Positions 7,510 through 15,541 of a DNA stretch of 64,000 bases are shown here, piece after piece. The DNA comes from Clostridia bacterium (lineage in GTDB: Bacteria; Bacillota; Clostridia; Lutisporales; Lutisporaceae), in NCBI GenBank assembly GCA_035628995.1, contig DASPIR010000034.1, forward strand, positions 1-64,000. Direction: 5' to 3'. The stretch's first letter is position 1, and each line of letters opens with the position of its first letter. The notes beneath the pieces are model-generated. The model searched no databases. It saw only the letters and a program-made list of their open reading frames with translations, and had not been told where the DNA came from. A program made the translations under genes and the position numbers.

Positions 7510-7543
7510 ATAATAACAGGGTTTTGTGAAGAAAATATGAAGT
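7510..7543 (-). promoter_or_regulatory. Promoter with tandem 11-bp boxes (DUF2680 gene)
   Basis: ACTTCATA (7536-7543) and TCTTCACA (7525-7532) on the minus strand are 11 bp apart, with a -10-like TATTAT at 7510-7515, nine bases downstream. The boxes overlap the stop codon of the LDCC mini-protein gene, so this gene can be expressed separately from it. Confidence 0.5.
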
Positions 7544-7546
7544 TTC

Positions 7547-7672
7547 TTACTTGCTAGTTTTGTTTGGTCGGTCCAATTTACAACAGTCCAGCTTTTCATT
7601 ACCAAACTGCTCTTGATTTTGTTTTGCCAGTTTTTTTAAAAAATTGTCAATCATTTTCTTAAAACTTATCAT
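7547..7672 (-). CDS. LDCC-motif putative metal-binding mini-protein (41 aa)
   Basis: A 41-residue ORF with a strong ribosome site (GAGGAGGTTGAGATT before the ATG at 7672). It reads MISFKKMIDNFLKKLAKQNQ, then EQFGNEKLDCCKLDRPNKTS. The vicinal cysteines in LDCC define a known clostridial class of small putative metal-binding proteins. An amphipathic N-terminal helix precedes the Cys pair. It is 55 bp downstream of the His/Cys-rich membrane protein gene and probably in the same transcript. Likely a copper or zinc chaperone or buffer, by context only. Confidence 0.75.
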   Translation of the reverse strand: MISFKKMIDNFLKKLAKQNQEQFGNEKLDCCKLDRPNKTSK

Positions 7673-7727
7673 AATCTCAACCTCCTCTTATCCCATCATT
7701 AGCCTTATGAATATCCTCATCATTATA

Positions 7728-8036
7728 TTATTCTGCAGGTTTATTTAATTCAAGTGGCTTAGTATCATCTTGATTCTCATTTTTATCATCACAACAATTT
7801 CCTTTTTTGTTGCCCCCCAACATCATTGGCAACATTGAAATCATCAATATCGGACATAAAAATGGCGCTATCTTTCCTAGTATTCCACCAGCCGCAGGAC
7901 TATACCTTGTTATTAGTGGCAAAGATCCAATAATAATTATAGGTAATCCACAACAGAGAGCCATGTGCAGCATATGCTTTAATGCACTATGTTTATGCGA
8001 TCCTTGCTCACCTTTGTTATCTCCATGACAATTCAT
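7728..8036 (-). CDS. Small His/Cys-rich two-helix membrane protein
   Basis: A 102-residue protein. The N-terminus is rich in potential metal ligands (MNCHGDNKG, then HKHSALKHMLHMALCC), followed by two hydrophobic helices with a conserved-looking ALCCGLPIIIIGSLP and FLCPILMISMLPMM, and a tail with NCCDDKNENQDD. Such proteins occur in clostridial copper loci; the His/Met/Cys content suggests copper binding at the membrane. RBS GGAGGGTTAAGT supports ATG 8036. It is divergent from the HMA-TauE-cupredoxin gene across 172 bp. Confidence 0.65.
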   Translation of the reverse strand: MNCHGDNKGEQGSHKHSALKHMLHMALCCGLPIIIIGSLPLITRYSPAAGGILGKIAPFLCPILMISMLPMMLGGNKKGNCCDDKNENQDDTKPLELNKPAE

Positions 8037-8051
8037 ACTTAACCCTCCAAT

Positions 8052-8076
8052 ATGCTTTTCTTAATTAAGAAAGCAT
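8052..8076 (-). promoter_or_regulatory. Near-perfect palindrome in the divergent control region
   Basis: ATGCTTTTCTTAA and TTAAGAAAGCAT form a 25-bp palindrome with one extra T in one arm, 16 bp upstream of the start codon of the small membrane protein. It could be an operator or a leader hairpin of that gene. Read on the plus strand it is followed by T-rich sequence like a terminator, but no plus-strand gene lies upstream. Confidence 0.4.
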
Positions 8077-8140
8077 TTTTCTTTAATTATATTTAATAAC
8101 AAATGTATGTAGATTGTATGAAGGAATAAAATTTTCTTTC

Positions 8141-8175
8141 ATCTCCATAAAACCCACATATTTATTGTATATACT
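8141..8175 (+). promoter_or_regulatory. Promoter with tandem 11-bp boxes (HMA-TauE-cupredoxin gene)
   Basis: ATCTCCAT (8141-8148) is followed 11 bp later by the weaker ACCCACAT (8152-8159), then a 10-bp gap and -10 TATACT (8170-8175). The layout is the same as in front of copA. RBS TAGGAGGATATCT lies just before the ATG at 8209. Confidence 0.5.
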
Positions 8176-8208
8176 CTTGATTTGTAAAGTAAAATTAGGA
8201 GGATATCT

Positions 8209-10008
8209 ATGAGTATTAAAAATGAAAAAATTAAAGTTTATGAAATGACCTGTACCTCCTGTGAAAGTCGTGTTGAGAAAGCTATTAAGAAATTGGATGG
8301 AGTAATGGATGTCAAAGCCAGCTATAGTGGACAATTTGCAGAAGTCAATTACGATGATGAATTATGCAACTTGGACAAAATTAGAGCCGCTGTAAAAAAT
8401 GCAGGATACAGCACACAAGGTTCTAAAGACTATAAATTTATGGGAATTCTTATAGTTGTAGCTGCTGTAGTTTTGCTTGGCCTGAAAACCAGCGGTTTTG
8501 ACATGGAAGCAAAGCTTGCTAATGCTTCCTATGCGGTTCTTTTCGTAGTAGGAGTTCTTACATCGCTTCACTGTGTGGGTATGTGCGGTGGGATTATGCT
8601 TTCACAAAGCTTGTCAAAAGAAAGCAAGAACAGATTTGAAGCTATTCAACCGGCACTTTTATATAATATAGGAAGAGTAATTTCTTACACTATTCTTGGT
8701 GGAATAATCGGTGCCCTTGGTTCTGTGTTTTCGCTTTCAATTGTTGCGAAGTCGGCAATGCAAATACTTGCTGGTTTATTCATGATTTTGATGGGCTTTA
8801 ATATGGCGGGCTTTAGTACATTTAGAAAATTTCATATTAAGCTGCCTTTCTCAGCGTGTAAAATAAAAAACAAGTCTGGATCTCCATTTATTGTTGGCCT
8901 TTTAAACGGACTTATGCCCTGTGGTCCTCTTCAAACCATGCAGCTTTTTGCTCTAGGTACAGGAAGTGCCACAAAAGGAGCTTTGGCAATGCTCGTGTTT
9001 TCTATAGGAACAGTACCTCTTATGCTAACCTTTGGTGCATTGTCAGGGCTTTTAAGTAAAGGCTATACTAAGAAAATACTTAAATTCAGCGGTGTGCTTA
9101 TTATAGTCCTTGGCTTAATCATGGGAAATAGAGGTCTTGCCCTTGCCGGTATAAATATTAATCCAATGACCGCATTAGCCAACGACTCAGGTGGCTCTTC
9201 AAGTGCATATGTTGCGAAGGCTACTTTACAAGATGGCATTCAGATTATAAATATGACTGCTGACAACAATGGTTATTCTCCTAACTCTTTTTATGTACAA
9301 AAGGGAATACCTGTTAGGTGGATAATCGATGGGAAAGAAATGAATTCGTGTAATAATGCGATTGTTGCACGAGAATTAAATCTTGAATGGAAATTAAAAA
9401 AGGGAGAAAATATTAAAGAATTTACTCCAGGGGATAAAGATATAAACTTCAGCTGTTGGATGGGTATGATACGAGGTGTAATAAAAGTAGTAGATAATCT
9501 TGACTCTGTAGATACATCAAAGGCTGATCCGTCCTTACCTCCACCAAGCACAGGTCCCAGCTGTTGTGCAACTCCAATAGATGAGGGTTCTGATGAACCA
9601 AGCCAGCCAAGCATTTATGCTGGTATAGACCAAATTTCAACTGAAACGCTAATTAAAAAAGCTCTAGTTGATGGGAAACAACAAAGTGCTTCATTTAAAG
9701 GTATTGGTTATGAATTGCAGCCATTGATAGCTGTTACAGGAAGCAGTGAAAAAACTAAGTTGACCTTTGATTTAAACGATTTTGATAATGCTGAAGGGGA
9801 ATATTTAATTGTAGATGTTACTACAGGAGAAAAAGTTACCTCTTTCACTGGCAAGAAAGGTATAAACGAAGTCGAGTTTAGTCCTGAAAAGGCTGGTGGT
9901 TATGCAATTGTAAAGGACGAAAACATTTTAGGCATAATTGAAGTAGTTGATGACCTTAAGGCTAAAGACTTAGAAGAAATACGAGAGCTGTATCTTCCGA
10001 AAAGTTAA
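8209..10008 (+). CDS. HMA - TauE/DsbD-like membrane - cupredoxin fusion protein
   Basis: A 599-residue multidomain protein. Residues 5-70 are a heavy-metal-associated domain with MTCTSC (Cys15, Cys18). Residues 75-315 are a six- or seven-helix sulfite exporter TauE/SafE (DsbD/CcdA-like) domain with the motifs LHCVGMCGG (120-128) and MPCGPLQ (237-243), candidates for Cu(I) or thiol chemistry inside the membrane. Residues 335-428 look like a cupredoxin: NGYSPNSFYVQKGIPVRW, then SC (380-381) and FSCWMGMIRG (414-423) at the ligand positions. A Pro/Ser linker with a CC pair (452-453) leads to an unassigned beta-rich C-terminal domain (about 468-599). It probably moves Cu(I) from the cytoplasm to an external copper site; this is inference from domains and neighbours. 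Confidence 0.8.
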   Translation: MSIKNEKIKVYEMTCTSCESRVEKAIKKLDGVMDVKASYSGQFAEVNYDDELCNLDKIRAAVKNAGYSTQGSKDYKFMGILIVVAAVVLLGLKTSGFDMEAKLANASYAVLFVVGVLTSLHCVGMCGGIMLSQSLSKESKNRFEAIQPALLYNIGRVISYTILGGIIGALGSVFSLSIVAKSAMQILAGLFMILMGFNMAGFSTFRKFHIKLPFSACKIKNKSGSPFIVGLLNGLMPCGPLQTMQLFALGTGSATKGALAMLVFSIGTVPLMLTFGALSGLLSKGYTKKILKFSGVLIIVLGLIMGNRGLALAGININPMTALANDSGGSSSAYVAKATLQDGIQIINMTADNNGYSPNSFYVQKGIPVRWIIDGKEMNSCNNAIVARELNLEWKLKKGENIKEFTPGDKDINFSCWMGMIRGVIKVVDNLDSVDTSKADPSLPPPSTGPSCCATPIDEGSDEPSQPSIYAGIDQISTETLIKKALVDGKQQSASFKGIGYELQPLIAVTGSSEKTKLTFDLNDFDNAEGEYLIVDVTTGEKVTSFTGKKGINEVEFSPEKAGGYAIVKDENILGIIEVVDDLKAKDLEEIRELYLPKS

Positions 10009-10111
10009 GTTTATTTCATAGATTGTATAAACCTTCAAATTAATGTTAAAATAAATCATTAGTTTGGAGGTTTCTTATTGTAGGAAGAGGGTAACTAAAG
10101 GAGGCAGAAAA

Positions 10112-11146
10112 TTGGATTTAACAGTACTATGGACTATAGCTGGGAGTATGGGTACTTTATCTGATATTGCAATGCTGAGAAGGGTTAAGTCCTTTGACAT
10201 TGATGTGATTACTGCAGATTCAGAAGACAAAAATAATGCAGGATTTGCAGCGACAGATAAAAAATATGTGGTTCCTAAAGTGAAAGACTCAAAATACATA
10301 GATGCAATATTGGATATATGTCAACATGAAAAAATAACAACCATAATACCTCAATACACTGATGAGCTCTTTCTTATGTCAGAAAATATTAAGCGTTTCA
10401 ACAGCTTGGGTATAAAGGTACTTGTGACAGAGGACACTGAAAGTCTTGGAATCGCAAATAGTAAAATCAATCTCTATCAATTCTTGAACAACAAGGATTT
10501 CATACCAAAATACACGGTAGCTTCAAATATTGATTCTGTTAAAAATGCTGTTTTAGCGCTTGGCTATCCTAATGTGCCTGTATGTATAAAACCTGGCCAG
10601 GGTGAGGGAGGAAAGGGCTTTAGAATTATAACCGAAGAAAAAATCGACATGTTTAATGAACCCCCAGGCCCCCCTAAGATGAGCCTTGAAGCATATATTA
10701 ACCAGCTAAAAGCAGTAGATAATATCCCTGATCTTTTAGTTACAGAATATCTTCCCGGAAAAGAGTATAGTGTTGACTGTGTATGCAAAAATGGAACTAC
10801 CTATATCTGCATACCCAGGCAGAGAATTGAGACTTCAATGGGTGTATCCAGTGTTTCCTTAATTGAGAAAAATGAAGGCTTAATTGCGTATACAAAAGAG
10901 ATAATATCAAGTCTTAACCTTTCATACAATATAAATGTTCAGTTTAAATATTCTAATGACGGAAAGCCGAAGCTTATAGAAATAAACCCCCGGGTGTCTG
11001 GTTCCCTTGTTGCAAACTACGGAGCAGGAGTAAACATGCTGGAAGAGTCTTTAAGACTTGCTTATGATATGCCTGTTGAAAATGTAGATATTAAGTGGGG
11101 AACTAAAATGATACGGCATTGGGATCAAACCTTTATACGGGTATAA
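10112..11146 (+). CDS. ATP-grasp domain protein (carbamoyl-phosphate synthase L-chain-like)
   Basis: Starts at TTG 10112, seven bases after AAAGGAGG, giving 344 residues. The N-terminal third is a pre-ATP-grasp Rossmann part (VLWTIAGSMGTLSDIAMLRR). The ATP-grasp core has VPVCIKPGQGEGGKGF (nucleotide-binding loop), LVTEYLPGKEYSVDCV and KLIEINPRVSGSLVANY (metal-binding Glu and Asn). These ligases join a carboxylate to an amine or thiol through an acyl-phosphate. The closest general shape is PylC/CarB-like single-domain ligases; the substrates are unknown. It sits within the metal cluster but has no metal-binding feature, and faces the DUF2156 gene head to tail across a shared hairpin. Confidence 0.8.
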   Translation: MDLTVLWTIAGSMGTLSDIAMLRRVKSFDIDVITADSEDKNNAGFAATDKKYVVPKVKDSKYIDAILDICQHEKITTIIPQYTDELFLMSENIKRFNSLGIKVLVTEDTESLGIANSKINLYQFLNNKDFIPKYTVASNIDSVKNAVLALGYPNVPVCIKPGQGEGGKGFRIITEEKIDMFNEPPGPPKMSLEAYINQLKAVDNIPDLLVTEYLPGKEYSVDCVCKNGTTYICIPRQRIETSMGVSSVSLIEKNEGLIAYTKEIISSLNLSYNINVQFKYSNDGKPKLIEINPRVSGSLVANYGAGVNMLEESLRLAYDMPVENVDIKWGTKMIRHWDQTFIRV

Positions 11147-11172
11147 TATTTTTCAATATCATACCCGTATAA
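11133..11172. terminator. Shared hairpin between convergent genes
   Basis: TTATACGGGTAT and ATACCCGTATAA pair with a further GATATTG/CAATATC extension around a short T-rich loop. The stem includes the stop codon region of the ATP-grasp gene and ends 16 bp before that of the DUF2156 gene. It lacks a long T-run on either strand, so it may stop transcription imperfectly. Confidence 0.6.
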
Positions 11173-11187
11173 GATTTCAGTAACTTT

Positions 11188-12009
11188 CTAACCCGGAAAC
11201 GCTTTATATTTCTTCAACATAGTGCAAGGATTATATTTTTCTTTAAATCTCCTAAGTCCGGGAAGCCCCAAATCATCTTCTTTATTAATGTAAACCGCAT
11301 CCATTCTTTTTGCCAGTTCATTGATAAGATAGGCATGCACCCCTCTGTGGGAATTGTTTGTAAGCTCAACATGCGATTGAACCGTATCATCAGATATTTT
11401 CTCATACAAACAAAATGCCGCCACCTCATCACTATCCAGGACTACCCCACCCTTTAAATTGAATTCGTTAATATTATCAAGCATTTTATATGTAGGGTTC
11501 AGCTTATCCGGTGAATTGTGATACTTTAGCGTAAAAGCTTTGCATTTATCTATATACAGCTCTACCCTATCATCGAATTTCGGTGTGAAGCTTTTAAAAT
11601 AACTAGATAAGTTATTTCTCTGATTCCTCAATTCCTTACCTTTATATTCAATGAAATCTGAGTTTTTGTATATATAATCAAAGGAATCTCTATCCTCTTC
11701 TATGATGAATTTAAGATCATTAAAAATCCCTAAATAATCTTGAGGTATTTTAGCGAATACGGGACTTATATTATTTTCCTTACAATATTCAAGAACTGAT
11801 GCAATCCCCTGCTTCATGTCCCCAAGAGGCATATAGAAGCTGGTGTTTTCAATGTCAGACCGGATAACTACTGCCCCATTCTTTTCTGCTATTTTAAGTT
11901 TATACAATTCCTGGTACATATAGATATATGAGAATAAATAATCCGAACAAATATTTCTATACCTATCAAAGGTTTTCTTATCATCAAGTGTTACTTCTCT
12001 GAAATTCAA
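11188..12009 (-). CDS. DUF2156 protein (phosphatidylglycerol lysyltransferase C-domain-like)
   Basis: The preferred start is TTG at 12009, about 11 bases after AAGGAGG; a longer TTG start at 12039 would place the ribosome site inside the gene. The sequence matches the DUF2156 double-GNAT fold: EYKGKELRNQRNNLSSYFKSF, then FNLKGGVVLDSDEVAAFCLY, VQSHVELTNNSHRGVHAYLI and LGLPGLRRFKEKYNP near the end. The family is related to MprF aminoacyl-transferase domains but usually lacks the flippase part, as here. Donor and acceptor are unknown. Confidence 0.75.
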   Translation of the reverse strand: MNFREVTLDDKKTFDRYRNICSDYLFSYIYMYQELYKLKIAEKNGAVVIRSDIENTSFYMPLGDMKQGIASVLEYCKENNISPVFAKIPQDYLGIFNDLKFIIEEDRDSFDYIYKNSDFIEYKGKELRNQRNNLSSYFKSFTPKFDDRVELYIDKCKAFTLKYHNSPDKLNPTYKMLDNINEFNLKGGVVLDSDEVAAFCLYEKISDDTVQSHVELTNNSHRGVHAYLINELAKRMDAVYINKEDDLGLPGLRRFKEKYNPCTMLKKYKAFPG

Positions 12010-12051
12010 ATATTTTTCTGCCTCCTTCAAGATGTACAAAACTGTACCTTT

Positions 12052-12089
12052 ATGCTACCATTATACCACAAACGGCACAATGGTAGCAT
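12052..12089 (-). promoter_or_regulatory. Hairpin with embedded extended -10 (DUF2156 promoter)
   Basis: ATGCTACCATT and AATGGTAGCAT pair around a 16-nt loop between copA and the DUF2156 gene. The minus strand reads TGTGGTATAATGG, an extended -10 (TATAAT at 12060-12065) inside one arm. It could be both the end of the copA transcript and an operator for the next promoter. Confidence 0.45.
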
Positions 12090-12125
12090 TGACTCACAGC
12101 TTTGATTCGAAGGTCCCACCGTCAT

Positions 12126-14585
12126 TTATTTATACGGTTTGAAGCCTTTCAGCCTCAAAGCATTTGTTAAAACAGAAACTGAACTTAATGACATCGCTGC
12201 TGCTGCCAATATTGGATTTAGCAGTGGTCCGCCAAATAAATGCAGGATGCCTGCTGCAACTGGTATTCCAGCTACGTTGTAGCCAAATGCCCAGAAAAGA
12301 TTCTGCTTGATATTGCGAATTGTGCTCTTACTGAGTTGTATTGCTGTCGGAACATCCATCAAGTCACTTCGCATCAATACTATATCTGCAGATTCCATAG
12401 CTACATCAGTACCAGAGCCTATTGCAATTCCTATATCCGCTTGAGCCAGCGCCGGTGCATCGTTGATACCATCACCAACCATGGCTACCTTCTTGCCTTC
12501 AGCCTGCAGCTTCTTTACTTCATTGGCCTTATCCTGTGGAAGAACCTCCGCCAGCACACGGTCTATACCAACCTGCTTTGCAATAGCTTCGGCTGTCTTG
12601 CGGTTGTCACCGGTAATCATAGCTACTTCGATGCCCATATCATGAAGCTTCTTTATTGCTCTTGCGCTGCTCTCTTTTACTATATCAGCAACAGCAATAA
12701 TTCCCGCCATTTGATTGTCTATAGCGACGTACATCGGTGTTTTTCCCTCTGTTGCCAATCTGTCTGATTCCGTTTCAAGTGCAGAAAGGCTGATATTTCT
12801 ATCCATCATAAGCTTTCTATTCCCAAGCAATACATTCTTACCTTCTATTTCAACCTCGATACCATAACCTGGTATTGCATTGAACTTCTCTACTTTAAGG
12901 CTTTCCAGATTTTCTTTCTCTGCCCCACGTACTATTGCCTCACCAAGAGGGTGTTCAGAGCCTTTTTCGGCAGATGCTGCAATCTGAAGCAGCTTATTTT
13001 TTTCAATAATCTTTGTAGTGACTATATCCGTCACCTCTGGTCTGCCTTCAGTTATTGTCCCGGTTTTGTCAAATACAATTGTTTTAATCTTATGTGTTGT
13101 TTCAAGTGCAGCCCCGCCCTTAATCAACACGCCGTATTCGGCTCCTTTTCCTGTTCCAACCATAATGGCTGTTGGGGTAGCCAGGCCTAATGCACAAGGG
13201 CAAGCAATAACCAATACAGCTATAAAGATTGTTAACGCGAATACTGGTGTTTCACCGCCAATAAAGTACCATGCTAATGCTGACAGTGTTGCTATTATGA
13301 AAACAATCGGTACAAAATATCCAGATACTATATCTGCCATTTGTGCAATTGGCGCCTTTGATCCTTGAGCGTCTTCCACCAGCTTTATTATTTGGGCTAA
13401 AGCTGTATCACTTCCTACTTTAGTAGCCTTAAATCTAATAGACCCAGTCTTGTTTATGCTTGCAGCAAATACTTTATCTCCCTGTTTTTTCTCAACAGGT
13501 ATGCTCTCGCCTGTTAACATGGATTCATCAATTGCTGTAAGTCCTTCTACTACTTCACCATCCACCGGAATCTTTGAACCTGGTTTTACGATTATGATAT
13601 CGCCTACTTCAACTTCTTCAATAGGTATCTCAATTTCCTTGCCTTCCTGAAGTATGATAGCGGTTTTCGGTGTCAACCCCATCAGTTTTTTGATAGCCTC
13701 TGAAGTTCTTCCTTTTGATACTGCTTCCAGGGATTTACCTAAAAGAATCAATGTTATAATTACACCTGCTGTTTCGAAATAGAGGTCTTCAACATATTGA
13801 AAATCTCCGATACTTATTCGATAGGTTGAGTACAGGCTGTAAAGAACAGCAGCTGAAGTACCCATTGCTATCAGAGAGTCCATATTTGGACTTCTGTGAA
13901 ATATTGCTTTAAATCCCACCGTATAAAAACGGTAGCCGGCTATTATTACGGGTATGACAAGTAAAATTTCTACTAAAGCGTAGAAGAGCGGGTAATCCAT
14001 TGGATTCAAAGCTTTCGGCAATGGCCAGCCCAGCATGGCGCCCATTGCTATATATAAGAGAGGGACAGCAAAAACTGCTGAAACCGTAAATTTAGTCCAT
14101 AAGATTCTTATTTCTTTTTGCTTCCGCAGTCTATCCTCATCCACTCTGTCCTTGCTTTCTATTTCAAGTGCTTTATATCCCGCCTTCGCAATAGCCTGCT
14201 TGATTTCTGACATTCTTAAGTCAGTTGGGTTATATCGAATATTCGCTTTCTCTGTTGCAAAGTTGACTGACACAGCTTCCACTCCCGGAAGCTTGCCAAC
14301 TGCTCTTTCAATTGCCTTGGCACACGCAGAACATGTCATACCTTCTATTGGTATGGCAACCTCTTTTGTATTCTTTTCTTCCAGAGCTTCGTAGCCCGCT
14401 TTTGATACAGCCTCCATAATGTCACTGGATTTGATTTTTGCTTCATCGTAAGTAAGGGCAAGCTTATCTGTCGCAATATTTACAGTGGCATCGGTTATTC
14501 CATCTAATTTTTTAACGGCTCTCTCTACAGCTTTAGCGCAAGCTGCACAAGTCATTCCATTTATTTTATAGCTTTCCGATTTCAT
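12126..14585 (-). CDS. copA: Copper-exporting P1B-type ATPase CopA
   Basis: An 819-residue heavy-metal ATPase. It has two N-terminal HMA domains with MTCAAC (11-16) and MTCSAC (83-88), the actuator-domain TGE (358-360), the intramembrane metal site ACPCALGLATP (CPC 462-464), the phosphorylation site DKTGT (Asp506), the nucleotide-binding HP motif (SEHPLGEAI), and GDGINDAPAL. The membrane C-terminus keeps YN and MSLSS motifs (FGYNVAGIPVAAG, AAAMSLSSVSVL), which define Cu(I) specificity (P1B-1). It exports Cu(I) using ATP. RBS GAGAGGAGATAAATT precedes ATG 14585. The promoter combines tandem boxes with a C-rich putative CsoR site. Confidence 0.95.
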   Translation of the reverse strand: MKSESYKINGMTCAACAKAVERAVKKLDGITDATVNIATDKLALTYDEAKIKSSDIMEAVSKAGYEALEEKNTKEVAIPIEGMTCSACAKAIERAVGKLPGVEAVSVNFATEKANIRYNPTDLRMSEIKQAIAKAGYKALEIESKDRVDEDRLRKQKEIRILWTKFTVSAVFAVPLLYIAMGAMLGWPLPKALNPMDYPLFYALVEILLVIPVIIAGYRFYTVGFKAIFHRSPNMDSLIAMGTSAAVLYSLYSTYRISIGDFQYVEDLYFETAGVIITLILLGKSLEAVSKGRTSEAIKKLMGLTPKTAIILQEGKEIEIPIEEVEVGDIIIVKPGSKIPVDGEVVEGLTAIDESMLTGESIPVEKKQGDKVFAASINKTGSIRFKATKVGSDTALAQIIKLVEDAQGSKAPIAQMADIVSGYFVPIVFIIATLSALAWYFIGGETPVFALTIFIAVLVIACPCALGLATPTAIMVGTGKGAEYGVLIKGGAALETTHKIKTIVFDKTGTITEGRPEVTDIVTTKIIEKNKLLQIAASAEKGSEHPLGEAIVRGAEKENLESLKVEKFNAIPGYGIEVEIEGKNVLLGNRKLMMDRNISLSALETESDRLATEGKTPMYVAIDNQMAGIIAVADIVKESSARAIKKLHDMGIEVAMITGDNRKTAEAIAKQVGIDRVLAEVLPQDKANEVKKLQAEGKKVAMVGDGINDAPALAQADIGIAIGSGTDVAMESADIVLMRSDLMDVPTAIQLSKSTIRNIKQNLFWAFGYNVAGIPVAAGILHLFGGPLLNPILAAAAMSLSSVSVLTNALRLKGFKPYK

Positions 14586-14643
14586 AATTTATCTCCTCTC
14601 GATTATATAATGTAATTAATATCTCTCTTCTAACAATGTATTT

Positions 14644-14659
14644 ACTTTACCCCCCTACC
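14644..14659 (-). promoter_or_regulatory. C-rich motif, candidate CsoR-type operator (copA)
   Basis: ACTTTACCCCCCTACC, identical in all 16 bases to 6853-6868, lies around the predicted transcription start of copA. A repressor bound here would block initiation at the TATACT/TATAAT -10 region. The CsoR-family gene at 24.3 kb has a differently sequenced operator, so another CsoR elsewhere is more likely to act here. Confidence 0.5.
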
Positions 14660-14670
14660 CTATATTATAC

Positions 14671-14705
14671 AGTATAAGTATTCAATATGGAGATTTTATG
14701 GAGAT
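14671..14705 (-). promoter_or_regulatory. Promoter with tandem 11-bp boxes (copA)
   Basis: Two perfect copies of ATCTCCAT on the minus strand (14698-14705 and 14687-14694) 11 bp apart, then 10 bp to a TATACT -10 (14671-14676); a second -10 (TATAAT, 14663-14668) overlaps downstream. Further upstream the segment TCTAATAGTATTATTGCCA is also shared with the lipoprotein promoter region. Confidence 0.65.
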
Positions 14706-14826
14706 TTTATTTTGTTTATTTTTATTTCCTCTAATAGTATTATTGCCAATATGAGTTTAAATCCAACAGAGTTAAGAACAATCAGTGTATTCATAATTAT
14801 ACCGCCTGTTTCGGTATAACAAAAGG

Positions 14827-14858
14827 AAAAGCACCATTCATACACGAATAGTGCTTTC
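14827..14858 (-). terminator. Terminator of the DUF2318 gene
   Basis: AAAGCACCATTC pairs with GAATAGTGCTTT (one C-A mismatch) around a 6-nt loop, immediately downstream of the stop codon at 14863, with a T-run on the minus strand. Confidence 0.75.
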
Positions 14859-14862
14859 TATG

Positions 14863-15420
14863 CTATCTTTTCCAGTCTGAAAATAAGCCTTTGCTTGCTT
14901 CCAGGAACTCTTTCTTTACCGTTATATAATTGCCATCATCGGCTTTACTTTCCTCAAGAACCGGAACAGGGTTGCATCCGCCTTTCACTACTTCAACATC
15001 ATCTACACCAAATATATTCCCACAATTCTGACATACTAGTGTATCATCTACTTGCTTATAGTATCCACGACCAGAGTCAAAACAAACCTGACATGTGTTT
15101 AATGCTGTACGAATACTTCCATCTGTTGCTTTCACAGCTAACACTTCCATGTAAGTATCACCAGCTTTGTATGGATAAAATTTAGCTTTTTCGGTTATCT
15201 CACTCTTTAATATCTTAACGTCTATATTGCTTGGTATGTCGACAGCTTCACCTTTTTCTACTGTCACCGGCGGTTTGCCCGAATCTGCTGAAGATGCCTG
15301 TTGTTTCTGATTGCTATTGATAATTGTATACACTGCAAAAGATGCCAAAACTGCAACAAGTATAATAAATATAATATTTTTGCTTTTGCTTTTATTGTCC
15401 AAAATAACTCCACCCTTCAT
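14863..15420 (-). CDS. Membrane-anchored DUF2318 protein (Cys-rich)
   Basis: 185 residues: a short charged N-terminus, one transmembrane helix (NIIFIILVAVLASFAVYTII), a linker, then the DUF2318 domain outside the cell. The domain shows NTCQVCFDSGRGYY, VCQNCGNIFG and the closing GGCNPVPV, so five cysteines in the usual CxxC...CxxC...C pattern, suited to metal binding. In many bacteria DUF2318 is joined to or beside metal permeases (iron or copper). Here it sits upstream of copA with its own tandem-box promoter. ATG 15420 and TTG 15402 are both possible starts; GGTGGAG fits the TTG better. Confidence 0.75.
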   Translation of the reverse strand: MKGGVILDNKSKSKNIIFIILVAVLASFAVYTIINSNQKQQASSADSGKPPVTVEKGEAVDIPSNIDVKILKSEITEKAKFYPYKAGDTYMEVLAVKATDGSIRTALNTCQVCFDSGRGYYKQVDDTLVCQNCGNIFGVDDVEVVKGGCNPVPVLEESKADDGNYITVKKEFLEASKGLFSDWKR

Positions 15421-15428
15421 TTTCCTCT

Positions 15429-15464
15429 AATAATACATATTGTATATGGAGATATTATGGAGAA
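15429..15464 (-). promoter_or_regulatory. Promoter with tandem 11-bp boxes (DUF2318 gene)
   Basis: TTCTCCAT (15457-15464) and ATCTCCAT (15446-15453) on the minus strand are 11 bp apart, followed after 11 bp by TATTAT (15429-15434). Same plan as copA. Confidence 0.55.
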
Positions 15465-15541
15465 ACGGATACATTTTAACTTTTTTATTTATGGAAAACT
15501 ATATTCTCCTATAAAAAAACAGATATTACTTAGAAGACAGC

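Noticed and set aside
12240-14394. Plus-strand open frames inside copA
   Set aside because: They are antisense shadows of a highly conserved ATPase gene, without ribosome sites.
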